DNA of 64,000 bases. Source: Lithodes maja (Eukaryota; Arthropoda; Malacostraca; Decapoda; Lithodidae). Of this stretch, positions 43,417 to 54,376 are shown piece by piece (positions within the stretch are counted from its first letter, which is position 1; each line of letters opens with the position of its first letter). Under the pieces are notes generated by a model. That model saw only the letters and a program-made list of their open reading frames with translations, was not told where the DNA came from and made no database searches. Made by a program: the position numbers and the translations under genes. The stretch covers positions 1 through 64,000 of the forward strand of contig JBAKBP010003146.1 in assembly GCA_037953745.1 (NCBI GenBank). Direction: 5' to 3'.

Positions 43417-44382
43417 CAGTAAACTTCCGTTAATCCGAAGGGCAGCGGACCGGCCCTCGTTCGGATTAGTGGATTTTTCGGATTATCGGACTTTACCCCT
43501 ATGAACCTGTGTATGATGAAAACATCGAGACATTAGGCCACCCAAATGACACAATGGTGCACACACACATATCATATGTTCATGAAATCACTTCAAAAGT
43601 TTACCATTGTCATTGTAGCCTATTACCTACTTCAAAATATTCAGATTAATGGTCAAAGGAATCTGCTGATATAAACGTCTTCTTCTTCTTCCGTCAACTA
43701 GCGAGTTTGTCTTGCTCTTTAAGATCAGATGTGGTTCGGGAAGTAATGCCTTAACAACGGCACCTCCCTGAGAAGTTCTTGTAATTTTCCTTTTGTGATT
43801 TTCCTTTTGTGATGTGCTCTGTTATATTATATTGTATTGAAAGCACCCTTGTCTTGTTGTCTTGAAAGCACCCTTGGGACGCTCCGATCACTGAACTATA
43901 AATAGTAGCGTATCGGAACGTCCAAAGGTGCGTTTTCAAGCTCAAGGCTAATACATCCAAAGGTGCATTTTCAAGCTCAAGACTGAATGAGCTTGCAGAA
44001 AATGCGGTGCAAGCCAGTAGCGCATCGGAGCGTCCCAAGGATGCGTTCAAGAGCAAAACAAACTCTCTAGCAGACGATGTGGAAGAAGAAGAAGAAGGTG
44101 TTAACGTTTATATCAGTAGCTTCCTTTGACCATTAATCTGAATGTTTTGAAGTAGGTAATAGGCTACAATGACAATGGTAAACTTTTAAAGTGAATTCAT
44201 GAACATATGATATGTGTGTGCTCCATTATGTGTCATTTGAGTGGCCTAATGCCTCAAAAAGGGGACTTTGGGACTTCTTGAAATTCGGACCATTGGGAGA
44301 ATTCGGATTTGGCCTCAAATTGAAAAATTCGGACTATTGGGAGATTCGAATCATCGGTCGTCGGATTAACAGACTTTTACTG
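43417..44382. mobile_element. TA-flanked foldback element with CAGTAAAC ends (966 bp)
   Basis: The left end is CAGTAAACTTCCGTTAATCC and the right end inverse is CAGTAAAAGTCTGTTAATCC, bounded by TA on both sides. TTCGGATTA-type motifs repeat near both ends. Arms of about 270 bp stay complementary (for example AATGACAATGG on the right and CCATTGTCATT on the left), and the centre is itself an imperfect palindrome with TTTTCAAGCTCAAG duplicated. No transposase is seen. The ends are pogo/Tigger-like. Confidence 0.82.
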
Positions 44383-44409
44383 TAATATGTTATGAAGTGC
44401 TTCGATACC

Positions 44410-44902
44410 AATGATTCCTAAGAGTTTGCATGACCAAGTGCAAGAGCACCAACTAAACCTATACAATTTGCACGCTTCGAGTCCCGGAGTCGGCGGGGCT
44501 CCTGTGTCCCTCCGTTCTCTCCGGGTCTCCGGGTTTAGAACTCCGAGTACTAAATGGTTTCGAGTAAATAAGTATATGAATATTATGAAGTGCTTCAGAT
44601 TCCTACAGTGCAAGAGCACCAACGCAATTATATGTTAATTTCTTAAAATAGAAAGAGTTTGCATGAAACCAAATGGAGCAACAAAGTTTCCTCCAGTGCA
44701 AGAGCACCAACACAATTATGTGTTAATTTCTTAAAATAGAAAGAGTTTGCATGAAACCAAATGGAGCAACAAAGTTTCCTCCAGTGCAAGAGCACCAACA
44801 CAATTATGTGTTAATTTCTTAAAATAGAAAGAGTTTGCATGAAACCAAATTGAGTAACAAAGTTTCCTCCAGTGCAAGTGCACCAACTAACCCTATACAA
44901 TT
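44410..44902 (+). repeat. 87-bp tandem repeat, 3-4 units
   Basis: Units share AGAGTTTGCATGA, AACAAAGTTTCCTCCAGTGC and AAGAGCACCAAC, with starts spaced 87-88 bp (44633, 44721, 44808). A diverged first unit lies at 44410-44470. Confidence 0.88.
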
Positions 44903-45250
44903 GCTCATAAATGGTGCCTCTTCTCTGTCTAACAGTCTCATACCGGTCATATCTATTTTTGCTCATAAATGGTGCCTCTTCTCTGTCTAACAGTCTCATA
45001 CCGGTCATATCTATTTTTGCTCATAAATGGTGCCTCTTCTCTGTCTAACAGTCTCATACCAGTCATATCTATTTTTGCTCATAAATGGTGCCTCTTCTCT
45101 GTCTAACAGTCTCATACCGGTCATATCTATTTTTGCTCATAAATGGTGCCTCTTCTCTGTCTAACAGTCTCATACCGGTCATATCTATTTTTGTTCATAA
45201 AAGGTGCCTCTTCTCTGTCTAACAGTCTCATACCGGTCATATCTATTTTG
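44903..45250 (+). repeat. 58-bp tandem repeat, array 2 (6 units)
   Basis: Six units of the same sequence as array 1. Confidence 0.95.
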
Positions 45251-45545
45251 GTAGGCTAATTATGTAGGATTAACGACAACGTGTTTTTCAGGTATTTTTT
45301 TGTATATTTTATATTTTGCTTCTGGTGTTTTAGTTTATTCAAATTATGAGGTTGAATGGGAATTTAACATTGGTAGCATTCAACAAGACTACATCGGCCT
45401 AATTTACCATGCCTTATTTTTTGTCAATGAATATAGTGTTCTACAGTTGTTTTTCATGGTTTGAGTGGAGGATTTGCATTAGCTTACCCATTATTTATCA
45501 ATTTGAAGATATGGCATCAAATGGCCCCATTTATTGGGTGAATTG
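45251..45545 (+). repeat. Duplicated segment after array 2 plus inverted flank
   Basis: 45251-45425 copies 42218-42395. 45443-45545 (GGTTTGAGTGGAGGATTTGC) is the reverse complement of about 41630-41735, so the two arrays lie between inverted repeats. Confidence 0.82.
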
Positions 45546-45746
45546 TGCTTTTACAGTATTAGAGAGAATGTGTTGAGTAAAATGGATACATGATGGGTTG
45601 AACCCATCCATGGGTTTTTCAGATGCCTACTTAACCTAACCAAAACCTAACCTAACCTAACCTAATCTAGTACTGTATATTAGTGGACTATTTATGAATG
45701 TAAAATGTAAAAATATATTGGTACATTACCAAATTATTGAGATATA

Positions 45747-46735
45747 CAGCGTGTTTCTGAACTTTACCGACAAGCTTTGTGGGTTAATAGATGAACAGAA
45801 TCTAAGTATACATGCCTAATTAAAAATATAACGTTAATGCATTATAAGAGAGGTACAGGACCTGCTAGCAGAAACTGCTAACAACGAGTTTACATAACTT
45901 GAAACAAGAATATGATGTCGTTAATAACTGTCAATGCAAAGTACAAATCATACTTGGCATGAATAATGTTATGGAAGACATATGAAACGGAAAACATTTG
46001 TCCAATGGAGCTTAGCACTTTTGTGCTATCCTATGCTAAACTCGCTAGTATGAAATGCTAAACAGAGACATTACTGGCTGTGATAAAGGCAACGCCCTAT
46101 TTACGTGAACAGAATAGCCTACACAGCCACAGCCTGTGGCCGAACGATCGAACACGTCAAATCTCCCCCTACCCCACCCTCACCTCCCCCCCACATCCCT
46201 GTCCTTTCTCGGGTAATCGAGGGAAGGTTTTAAAGCTTCTCTTACGAGCGGACCTGACTATGTCAATCTGTATCTGTCTGTAGCTTGAGTTCTGCATTGT
46301 TTTGGTATGATTCATGCACCAGCGATAATCCATAAAAAACGTAGGATTTAGTGTTACTAATACAGTACTGAAATTATGGAATACGTAGGGCCTATCCATG
46401 TTCCGATGGTTCGTTTGGGTATTGAGCTAGGAGTTGTCCCACAGCCTCGGGTTCAATAATTCGAAGCCTACGGATCTGATCGAATCCCGTGATTGAGATA
46501 CTGTACTGTTTTGTTAACCGTTCGGACACTTGGCTACGGCGTTGCCTTCGTCACAACCAGTACGGTAAAGCCTCTGTTTATCATTTTACACCAGTGTTGT
46601 CAGCATTTTCTGCTAGCAGGTCTTGTACCTCTCTTATAATACATTTACGTTATTATTTTTACTTAGGCATTTATATTTCGGATCTCCCCATCAATTAACC
46701 CACAAAGTTTGTCGGTAAAGTTCGGAAACACGCTG
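45747..46735. mobile_element. TA-flanked TIR element (989 bp)
   Basis: Left CAGCGTGTTTCTGAACTTTA, right inverse CAGCGTGTTTCCGAACTTTA, with TA outside both ends. Similarity between arms continues for about 145 bp (including CTAGCAG and GAGAGGTAC landmarks). The interior is not coding. It ends 11 bp before the Tigger element. Confidence 0.82.
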
Positions 46736-47014
46736 TATATACAGTACAGTGGAATCGCCAATCTCGATCAATCTCATCTAGATATTTCGCATCTCGATGG
46801 TACATTCCAAATCCAACTTTTCACGAATCTCGATGACAACACGCCGATCTCGATCACCGAATACAACCGAAAACAGTTGCGCTAGGCGATGCGCCACTGT
46901 TTCGAGCGTCCTGACACCTAGCGGCCACTTGGTGTACCAGTCACACGTCCGCCATACGCTTGAAAACTTGTATTGTGAAGTTGTTTACCTGGACCTTTTT
47001 TTATCGCATTCATA

Positions 47015-49109
47015 ATGGCTAGCAAGGCCACCGAAAGGGACAATGGAGAGGGAGTGGAAGGTGGGAATCGCGTACCTAAACCAGTTGTAGAAAAAAAGAC
47101 AGTGCAAAGTGCAAAACGAGAGTATAGAAAAGGAAAAAAACTTAACAAATACACAACAGAAGACAAGGATAAAGTGATGCAACTTCTAGAAAAAGGCCAC
47201 AAAGTGAGTGAAATACAAAGATTAACTGGTATACCTCAGAGTACTATATCTACTATGAGGGGAAAGCAGGCGGAAATAAAGAAGTCTGTGGCACTGGCCA
47301 AGAAATTGTTTGCAGGAAATGAACTTGGCCAACGCCGCATCACCTCCATTTACAATGAATCTAATCGTATAGTGGCTGAAATGGAATACTACCTAGATAA
47401 GTGGGTTCAGCGAAGATCAAGAGAAAATGCAAGTGTGAATGGACCCCAGGTACGAGAACAGGCTAGGATTTTCTACGAGTCTGTTTGCAAGAAAAAGAAA
47501 ATAAAGAAACTCCCTCCATTTAATGCCTCTGTAGGCTGGCTGCAAAAATTCAAGAAGCGGTGTGGTATTAAATATGCACACTATCAAGGAGAGTTATCTT
47601 CTGCTGACAATGAGGCTGCCGCTAATTATCCTGCAATAGCGAAGCAGATAATCGAAGGAGGAGGGTACAGCTTGCATCAAGTTTACAACGGCGACGAAAC
47701 AGGCATCTATTGGGAACGTTCTCCCAAAGCTACCTTCATTTCCAAGGCGGAAAAGCAGGCACCTGGTGTAAAAATGGCCAGAGAACGCTTCAGCTTACTC
47801 TTCACCTGCAATGCATCAGGCAGCAACAAAATGAAACCTCTCGTGATACACAAATACAAGAAGCCTAGGCCCTACAGACACATGGACATGACAAAATTAG
47901 ATGTTTATTGGGAGACAACTCTCTATCCATTGGTTTGACAAATGTTTTGTTCCTGACGCTGAGAAGAAATGTGCAGATCTTAACCTGGACTTCAAGGTGA
48001 TTTTATTCCTAGATAATGCACCTGGCCATGCTAAATTCCTGGTAGGCCGCAACCCCCATGTCCAGGTCGTATTTCTGCCACCTAACACCACCTCCAAATT
48101 ACAGCCACTGGACCAAGAAATAATTGCCAACATCAAGCTACTCTACTACAAGTACCTCCATGACAAAATGCGGCATGAAACCGACACTAATGAGGAGCTG
48201 ATGGAGATTGAAAATGCTGCCAGCGACAGTGAAAGTGAAAGCGAATCTCCCACCACCCCTACCCATGACACCGCTGCCACCCAGGACACCTCTGCCACCC
48301 AGGACACCGCCGACACCCAAAATGAAGCAGTGAAAATTGTCACGGTGAAGGCATTTTGGAAGAGGTTCAACATTCGCCAAGCAGTGGATTTCATTGTCAA
48401 AGCATGGAATAAAATAACAGATGCAACCATCAGTCATGCCTGGAAAAATCTGTTAGTACCGGTACCCAATGACAACCAACCCAACCCGCCAAATCCTGCA
48501 CAGATTCAACGGCAGGCAGACTTGCTGGCTGACACCCTTGCCTCAATTAACACTGTCCCTGCACCTGGCTTTCGTGATGTGAGAGAGGCTGATGTGATGC
48601 AAGAGTTGGTGGGGGAAAAAGTGGATGCAAGTGAGGCAGTGGTAAATTTGATAAGAGAAGACGTGATGGAGGACGAACCAGAAATGCCAGCCACCCAGCC
48701 ACAGCCTCGCTCCCTCAGTGTCCAGCAATTATCAGAGGCACTTGGGTTCATAACGAAGGCCAAGGATATTGTTGAGGGTAACCTGGAGAGTTCTTCAATC
48801 ATTAATGAGACATTTGATGAGCTCAACAAGCAACTAATGGCGGTCTACACCACAAAGGTGAACGAACAAAAGCAGTCCACGATCACACAGTTTTTCAAGA
48901 TGAAGCAACAAGTCGCCAATGTCATCGAAACTATCACCGAAGAAGAGGGACCTGTAGACCTTGATGACTTGGACACTGAACTGCCAGAGGATCAATTTGA
49001 AGGATTCAACAGAGCAGTCGACGGTGCCGGTACTAGTGGTGACAGGGTGAGGGAAGCAATTGCAAGAATTGATGACAGTGACTGTGCGCCGGGTGCGGAG
49101 ACGCAGTAA
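47015..49109 (+). pseudogene. Tigger-like transposase (one frameshift)
   Basis: The protein should cut and paste the element at TA sites. The N terminus has a CENP-B/pogo-type DNA-binding region: a helix-turn-helix (KVSEIQRLTGIPQSTISTM) and a second half with FNASVGWLQKFKKRCGIK. The DDE catalytic core follows: NGDETGIYW (first Asp codon 47693), FLDNAPGH (second, 48012) and LPPNTTSKLQPLDQEIIANI (third, 48111, 33 residues on). The acidic C-terminal tail is typical of jerky/Tigger proteins. The frame from 47015 ends at 47938, while homology moves to the frame covering 47901-49109 at about 47910-47925, between VYWE and HWFDKCF. A deletion is likely. The start ATG is preceded by CATA and lies 268 bp inside the left end. 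Confidence 0.9.
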
Positions 49110-49477
49110 CCTAACTGCGTTCGCCTCGGAACCAACAATCAACCACACAAACCTCTTTATCAATAAATATAAGGTAAAAATAAAACTTTCATTATTCATT
49201 TTATCTATTTTAACATATTATATATATTGCATGTGATTGTGGGGGGCAAATGTGAAAATTGACAGATTTGATGTAGGTTAGTCGGCAAGTGGCTGGAACT
49301 GGTGATGGGCTGGTCTATCAGAGTGAGAACTGAGCGATCTCTGCCATACCCATAGCTTACTCTGACTGTTCCTTTTACTTATATATTTTCTAGATCTCAA
49401 GTGACGGCGTCTCTTGCGTGGACTGACCTCCCAATCTACCAAGATTGGAAGCCAAAGCGTCACATCTTTCCTTTGCC

Positions 49478-49708
49478 CCTCAACTTTCTCTTCATAATTG
49501 CTGAGGGGCACAGGGCCCTGGGTGGGGCTTTGGTTTCCCGGGCGTTTCCGCACCCTCCTCAGCTCCCCTCCATGGAGTGGCTTCGGTCACCCAGGTTTTA
49601 TTGTGGTCGGCGGGGGGGGTTCTGTGGGGGCGCTCGGTTATGGCCTTGGCCTTGCTCGGGGCCTTGGGGCTGTTCGGCCAGGCAGCTTGGGGAACAACAA
49701 CAACAACC
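49478..49708 (+). repeat. Interspersed repeat R3, copy 2
   Basis: The same repeat as 40372-40600 in plus orientation, ending in an AAC run. It is inserted in the 3' part of the Tigger element. The plus frame keeps the same 70-odd residue translation as copy 1. Confidence 0.82.
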
Positions 49709-49879
49709 GATTGTATTTTTCCCCATAAGAAGTTAACTTCGCATCTCGATATTTCGAATCTCGATCGGTATTTGTGGGAACCAATTATGATCGAGATTGG
49801 AGATCCCACTGTACACGGTTGCCCGCTACACAGGATTATACCTAAATTGTTTCTAATATCGCCGATGTAGTGTCCTTGA

Positions 49880-50060
49880 ATATTATCTTAACATTTACCC
49901 ATTATTTATCAATCTTAAGACACACAGCCCGATAGTGGAAGGGCTATGAAGATCAGGGAAATTGCGGGGTAAAAGACGAAAATAAGGGGTAATATTAGCC
50001 TAACCTAACCTATCCTAGTATTATAAGTGGGGGCTGCTGCCCCCACACCTCTGCTGATTG
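49880..50060 (-). repeat. Dispersed GC-palindrome repeat R4
   Basis: In reverse complement it matches the 3' part of the duplicated unit at 54218-54376 and 56251-56435 (TAATATTACCCCTTATTTTC, ATTTCCCTG, ACTATCGGG). It includes a GGGGGCTGCTGCCCCC palindrome and TTAGG units. A shorter relative is at 50795-50890. Confidence 0.75.
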
Positions 50061-50396
50061 GGTACTAAAAATAATAAAAGATTGACGGGTGCCGAAAGGA
50101 AAAGTCGATGAAGTCTACGGTATTTAAGCCGCAATCTTCAGCTTTGGCTGTCGATAACAGGAGTTAAATATTAACTTTTTTACAAGTACACACTAGGGGG
50201 CATTGAATTCATCACCAGATGTCTCATTGTTGACTGAGAGACACGGGAAAGAGGTCTCCCACTGTAACTAAAAAAAATACAAATGGTGGCGAGAACAGAG
50301 AGCGTCCATTGAAGCGTAAATACCTATGGAATATATTGTATGATAGTTTCCTGAAGCTGACACTTATATGAATATCTTGAAAATTTAACTCATTTT

Positions 50397-50670
50397 GTGA
50401 TAGTGATAAATGAGTGGAACGCACTGCCCCAGTATGTAGTCGATTCCGAATCAATAAGGGAGTTTGAAAGTAATCTTGATAAAGCATGGGGAAGACAAGA
50501 TTTGAAGTTTGATTATAAAACAAAAATACATAGTAAAAATGTTGCGTCTGCTACCACCGCCGCCGCCAACACCGTGAACGACCGCAGCAGTGCAAGTACT
50601 GGTACTGAGCTGGATACACAGGCATAGTTTGCCTTTTTCCAGAGGATCTACTGTAAGAAACTGTAAGAAA
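50397..50670 (+). pseudogene. Non-LTR RT C-terminal relic
   Basis: INEWNALPQYVVDSESIREF followed by LDKAW is the stereotyped C-terminal end of CR1-like ORF2 proteins. The frame continues 40 residues of serine/alanine/threonine-rich sequence to 50627 and is followed by three TAAGAAACTG units, a short 3' tail. No catalytic motifs are present. Confidence 0.65.
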
Positions 50671-51100
50671 CTGTAAGAAAAAAAAATTGTTTAATCACCT
50701 GCCATTGAGATTAACTTTGGCAAGAGTTGTGTTATCGGGCATATCACCTACCTCTGACCGGGTATATCCTAGTGTTTACTATAGCCTACCCTTTTGAAAG
50801 GACATTAGCCTAACCTAACAACCTAACCTAACCTATCAAAGTATTATGGGTGGGGGGCCCCACTGCCGCCCCCACACCCACGCTGTTTGACATCAACTTA
50901 CGTGTTTACACGATGTACGCCCGGTAACACAACTCATTCCTTAATTTTTTACCAAATGTATATTGTCGTGCGTGCTACATATTGACCTCTATTTTTAAAT
51001 GCGTTAACACTCTGGCTCATGACGATTTCTTCTGTGAGACTATTCCAGGCAAGAATGTAGAGTTCGGGCGTACCGCCTTGTTTACACTACGCGGAGCGGC
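50671..51100. other. Spacer with R4 fragment
   Basis: It includes CCTAACCTAACC and a GGGGGGCCCCACTGCCGCCCC stretch at 50790-50890 (partial R4). No gene is seen. Confidence 0.5.
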
Positions 51101-51850
51101 GGCGGCCGTTTGCGGTCATGTTCTTGTCTATTTTGACTGCCGTTGGATACAATAATATGTTGAGGGGGGGGCTTTGCCCCACCCCCCCCTCACCCTCCCA
51201 TCATCCCATGACATATTGTCATCATCATATATATTGCTAGCAGGGGGCAAATAACCGAAAACATCGCCGTCAAATTACTAGACGCAAACGGTAAACATGA
51301 CGGCAGCGGACGCTTGCAATCATGGTCCCGTCTATTTTGACTGGGGTTGCATACAATAATATGTTGAGGGGTTCACCTATACAGTAAACCCCCACCCTTT
51401 CGGACTTCAATCTTTCGGAATTCCCAGACTTTCGGACTGGCATTTCAATTCGGACTCATGGTTCAGCCTTTCGGATTTGTCTGCAAGGCTGAGAAAATAC
51501 CTCCGTCCTTTTCGAACTACAATTAACTTCAGACTCATGGTTCAGCCTTTCGGATTTGTCTGAAAGGCTGAGAAAAATTAAATCGCATTCGGACCGAAGA
51601 GCCGAGTTTCGGACTTATAAACTTTGGACATTATTTCAGCCATTCGGACAAGTCCGAATGGCTGAAGTGTGAAGTTAGGACTCGGTCCTTTCAGGGGTCT
51701 CCCTCAATTAGTCCGAAAGGGCGGGGGTCTACTGTATTGCCAGCAGAGGGCAAATAACCAGAAAAATCGCCGTCAAAATAGACGTAAACTTAAACGCGGC
51801 GATCGACCTAGCCTATGTAAACATGACCGTACGCTCGCCGCTCGGACTCT
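51100..51850. repeat. Local duplication carrying a Tigger-like MITE
   Basis: ACAATAATATGTTGAGGGG and GGGCAAATAACC, CATCGCCGTCAAA-type landmarks occur twice (about 51150-51290 and about 51350-51780). The second copy is interrupted by the 353-bp MITE. GC-rich palindromic GGGGCTTTGCCCC lies only in the first. Confidence 0.7.
51382..51734. mobile_element. Tigger-like MITE with TTTCGGAC repeats (353 bp)
   Basis: Left CAGTAAACCCCCACCCTTTC, inverse of right CAGTAGACCCCCGCCCTTTC, with TA flanks. At least ten TTTCGGA/TCCGAAA motifs are spread through it. No coding region is seen. This is typical of non-autonomous pogo/Tigger elements. Confidence 0.87.
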
Positions 51851-52280
51851 ACATCCTTTGGTAAAGGTTACTTTTTTGGACCGACAGTGATTTCAGCAAC
51901 TATTTTTTTTTTTGGCATTTTTCTTTCAGATACAGTGTTCTCATATGCTGAAGAAGAGCTGAAATGAGTATTTACCCATTATCCAACAGCCCCCCCCTCA
52001 TCATCCCATCGTGTATCCCACATTGGAATGATGATAATCGGTATATTCCTGCATAACGGTATGCATTATATCTCAAGAACTGGACAGTGTTATAGCATAT
52101 TTGTTGTTTGTACATATACTGTATATGTATTATGTATGTTGCTTCGTAGTATAGTATAAATGGAAAATATACTTGGTAAATGAATAATTAGAGGGCATCT
52201 GTGGACTCACTTACAATTTCCCAGCTCAGCTGGTGGACGACGAGTGGAGGTAAGTCGAGTTGTATACTGATATTCTATTG
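51851..52280. other. Spacer, nothing recognised
   Basis: Contains a GC-poor unique stretch with a CCCCCCCTCATCATCCCATC motif also seen near 51180 and 61640. No gene is seen. Confidence 0.4.
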
Positions 52281-52460
52281 GTCAATAAACTGGGTGTGAC
52301 GTCACGAGCGATGATGGCATATGAACGGTTGTTGTGGGAGTACGTCACTGTCTAGACGGTGACGTCACAAATTCTCGCGACATTTTAACGGGTGTAGAAA
52401 TACACGTCAGCCCATATAATGAGCCTCTTTTGTTTCTCAATCCCTCTACGACGTCACATT
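52281..52460. promoter_or_regulatory. Cluster of TGACGTCA (CRE-type) sites
   Basis: TGACGTCA occurs at about 52297 and 52362, with related TACGTCACTG (about 52341) and CGACGTCACA (about 52448). An inverted CCAAT motif (ATTGGT) lies at about 52277. This resembles a promoter with CREB/ATF sites, but no gene start is recognisable nearby and the motif recurs in other repeats (about 62083), so it could be repeat-borne. Confidence 0.35.
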
Positions 52461-52724
52461 GATTCATCTATTATCCTTGGTGTTTATAATCTCTCGGATT
52501 CGGGCCAGTCGGCCATATTTGAAATGGTGGAACTGTTGTTCAATGAATAGTGAAGTGTTTTTGCTTTATGAAAACACATACAACATCTTCTATTTAACGG
52601 GATTACCAACGGAGCTTCCAGCGGCATTGTGTTAATTTGGCTGCAGACCATTATTGTCCAGTACACCAAGGGTAAGGGTTTTATACCGTCGTTATTTGGG
52701 TCCAAGCCTAGGCTACGTTTACCA

Positions 52725-54085
52725 CGGAATCTTTAATGGATATCCTCAATACCGACTTATTTCCTTCACTTACCTCGTCAATAATAACCCATATAGGTGC
52801 AGAGGCCCTGAATTATATCAAAGAAAAAGTGATGTTGAAACATTATCTGCAATTTAGCCATGTTGATTAACTCTTAGCCCACTTAACCCCTTCAGCCTCA
52901 TATGATGGAGAGGTTGGCAGATTAGCAATAAGAAATAGAGTTCTCTCACTCTTATAATTACCTCTTTTGGCGACCGTCAATGTTTTATGAATTAAATACC
53001 AAACCAGCGGGGGGTGTGGGGGCGGCAGCCCCCACCTAATATACAGTCGACGCTCGATTTAACGGACCCCGATACAACGGATTTCGGATTTAACGGACTC
53101 TGTCCATAGCCGGACAATGGACCCAGCAACGGACATGGTCCGTTGCTCGAAAAAAAATTGGAGCAAAGTCCGTTGCTCTATCTATTTATCTCTCTAATGC
53201 ACTACCTAAATCCCTTATACATTAACATAACTATGTCTTATTTGGACTTTTTGTAATCTTTGAATCATTTCTAATGTGATGGAATTGAAAAATATAATAT
53301 CCTTCCAGCACATAGATAAATAATAAATAAGATAGTCAACAAAATATTTCAACTCTCCCCTCCGTGCGAGCAGAGATGGTAGATTTACGTTTGATAGATT
53401 TTTTGTTTTGTTTTTTTCCCTCGATATACACTCTCTTTCTATCTATCTATCTCTCTAATGCACTACCTAAATCCCTTATACATTAACATAACTATGTCTT
53501 ATTTGGACTTTTTGTAATCTTTGAATCATTTCTAATGTGATGGAATTGAAAAATATAATATCCTTCCAGCACATAGATAAATAATAAATAAGATAGTCAA
53601 AGAAATATTTCAACCCTCCCCTCCGTCTATGCGCCGAGCTTCCCAGACGGGAGATTTACGTTTGATAGATTTTTGTTTTTTTTTGTTCCCACGGTATACA
53701 CAAAATGATGGGGAAATATTATAACATGTTTTTAATTGACATTTGTGTCGTTTTTGCTGATTATGAGTTGGTGGAAAAAATGTCTTTAATTCTATCATAT
53801 CGGAAATGATTCACAGATTATATAGAGACCAAATAACATACACTTTTAAGCGTGTTCAATAGTTTTGCATTATCAATAGGGTGTAGCACAAGGCTTATCA
53901 ACATTATCACAGTAACGGGGTCGGGGTTGAGGCAGGACGGGGAGGGGAGGGAGTAGGCCTACAGAGGAGGGGATATCCTTCCTTTTTTTTTTTTTTTTTT
54001 TTTCTCCATGTGAAATTTATCATATCAATGACAAATAAGACCTTTATTATGTTTTCAGGGACAGTACAGCACAACGTGTCCCTCA

Positions 54086-54127
<42 letters not shown>

Positions 54128-54376
54128 GAAATACGAAGGCAATTTTCCAGCTACGGACTTTTTCCAGCAACGGACTCGGTCTCCCCCCTATTAGTCCGTT
54201 AAATCGAGCGTCGACTGTACTAGGTTAGGTTAGGTAAGGTTGTTAGGTTACGCTACGCTAATATTACCCCTTATTTTCGTCTTTTACCCCTCAATTTCCC
54301 TGTACTTCATAGCCCTCCCCACTATCGGGGGCCGTATCTTAAAATTGTTGGATAATGGGGAAAACGTTTTTTTCCG
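52725..54376 (+). repeat. Tandem duplication, copy 1 (about 480 bp without insertion)
   Basis: The host part is 52725-53043 plus 54218-54376. It matches copy 2 (54377-54673 plus 56251-56435) from GGAATCTTTAATG through ACCAAACCAGCGGGGG, CCCCCACCTAATATA and TACCCCTTATTTTCGTC to GATAATGGGG. The only large difference is the TA-flanked MITE at 53044. Confidence 0.9.
53044..54217. mobile_element. Tigger-like MITE with TTTAACGGA repeats (1174 bp)
   Basis: Perfect terminal inverted repeats of at least 24 bp begin CAGTCGACGCTCGATTTAAC, with TA at 53042-53043 and 54218-54219. TTTAACGGA and GCAACGGAC motifs repeat near both ends. The interior has a tandem duplication of about 270 bp (53190-53400 and 53453-53680), a T run at 53982-54003 and an A run at 54089-54124. 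The empty site is preserved at about 56275-56295. Confidence 0.92.

Larger units (their letters stand above)
46747..49811 (+). mobile_element. Tigger/pogo DNA transposon, near-intact
   Basis: The left TIR is CAGTGGAATCGCCAATCTCG and the inverse of the right TIR is CAGTGGGATCTCCAATCTCG, with TA at 46745-46746 and 49812-49813. Both subterminal regions have several ATCTCGAT motifs, probable transposase-binding sites. The element encloses one transposase gene with one frame change and an R3 repeat near its 3' end. Confidence 0.92.

Noticed and set aside
47901..49109. A separate second gene downstream of the Tigger N-terminal frame
   Set aside because: It contains the second and third catalytic aspartates and continues the same transposase, so the split is a frameshift.
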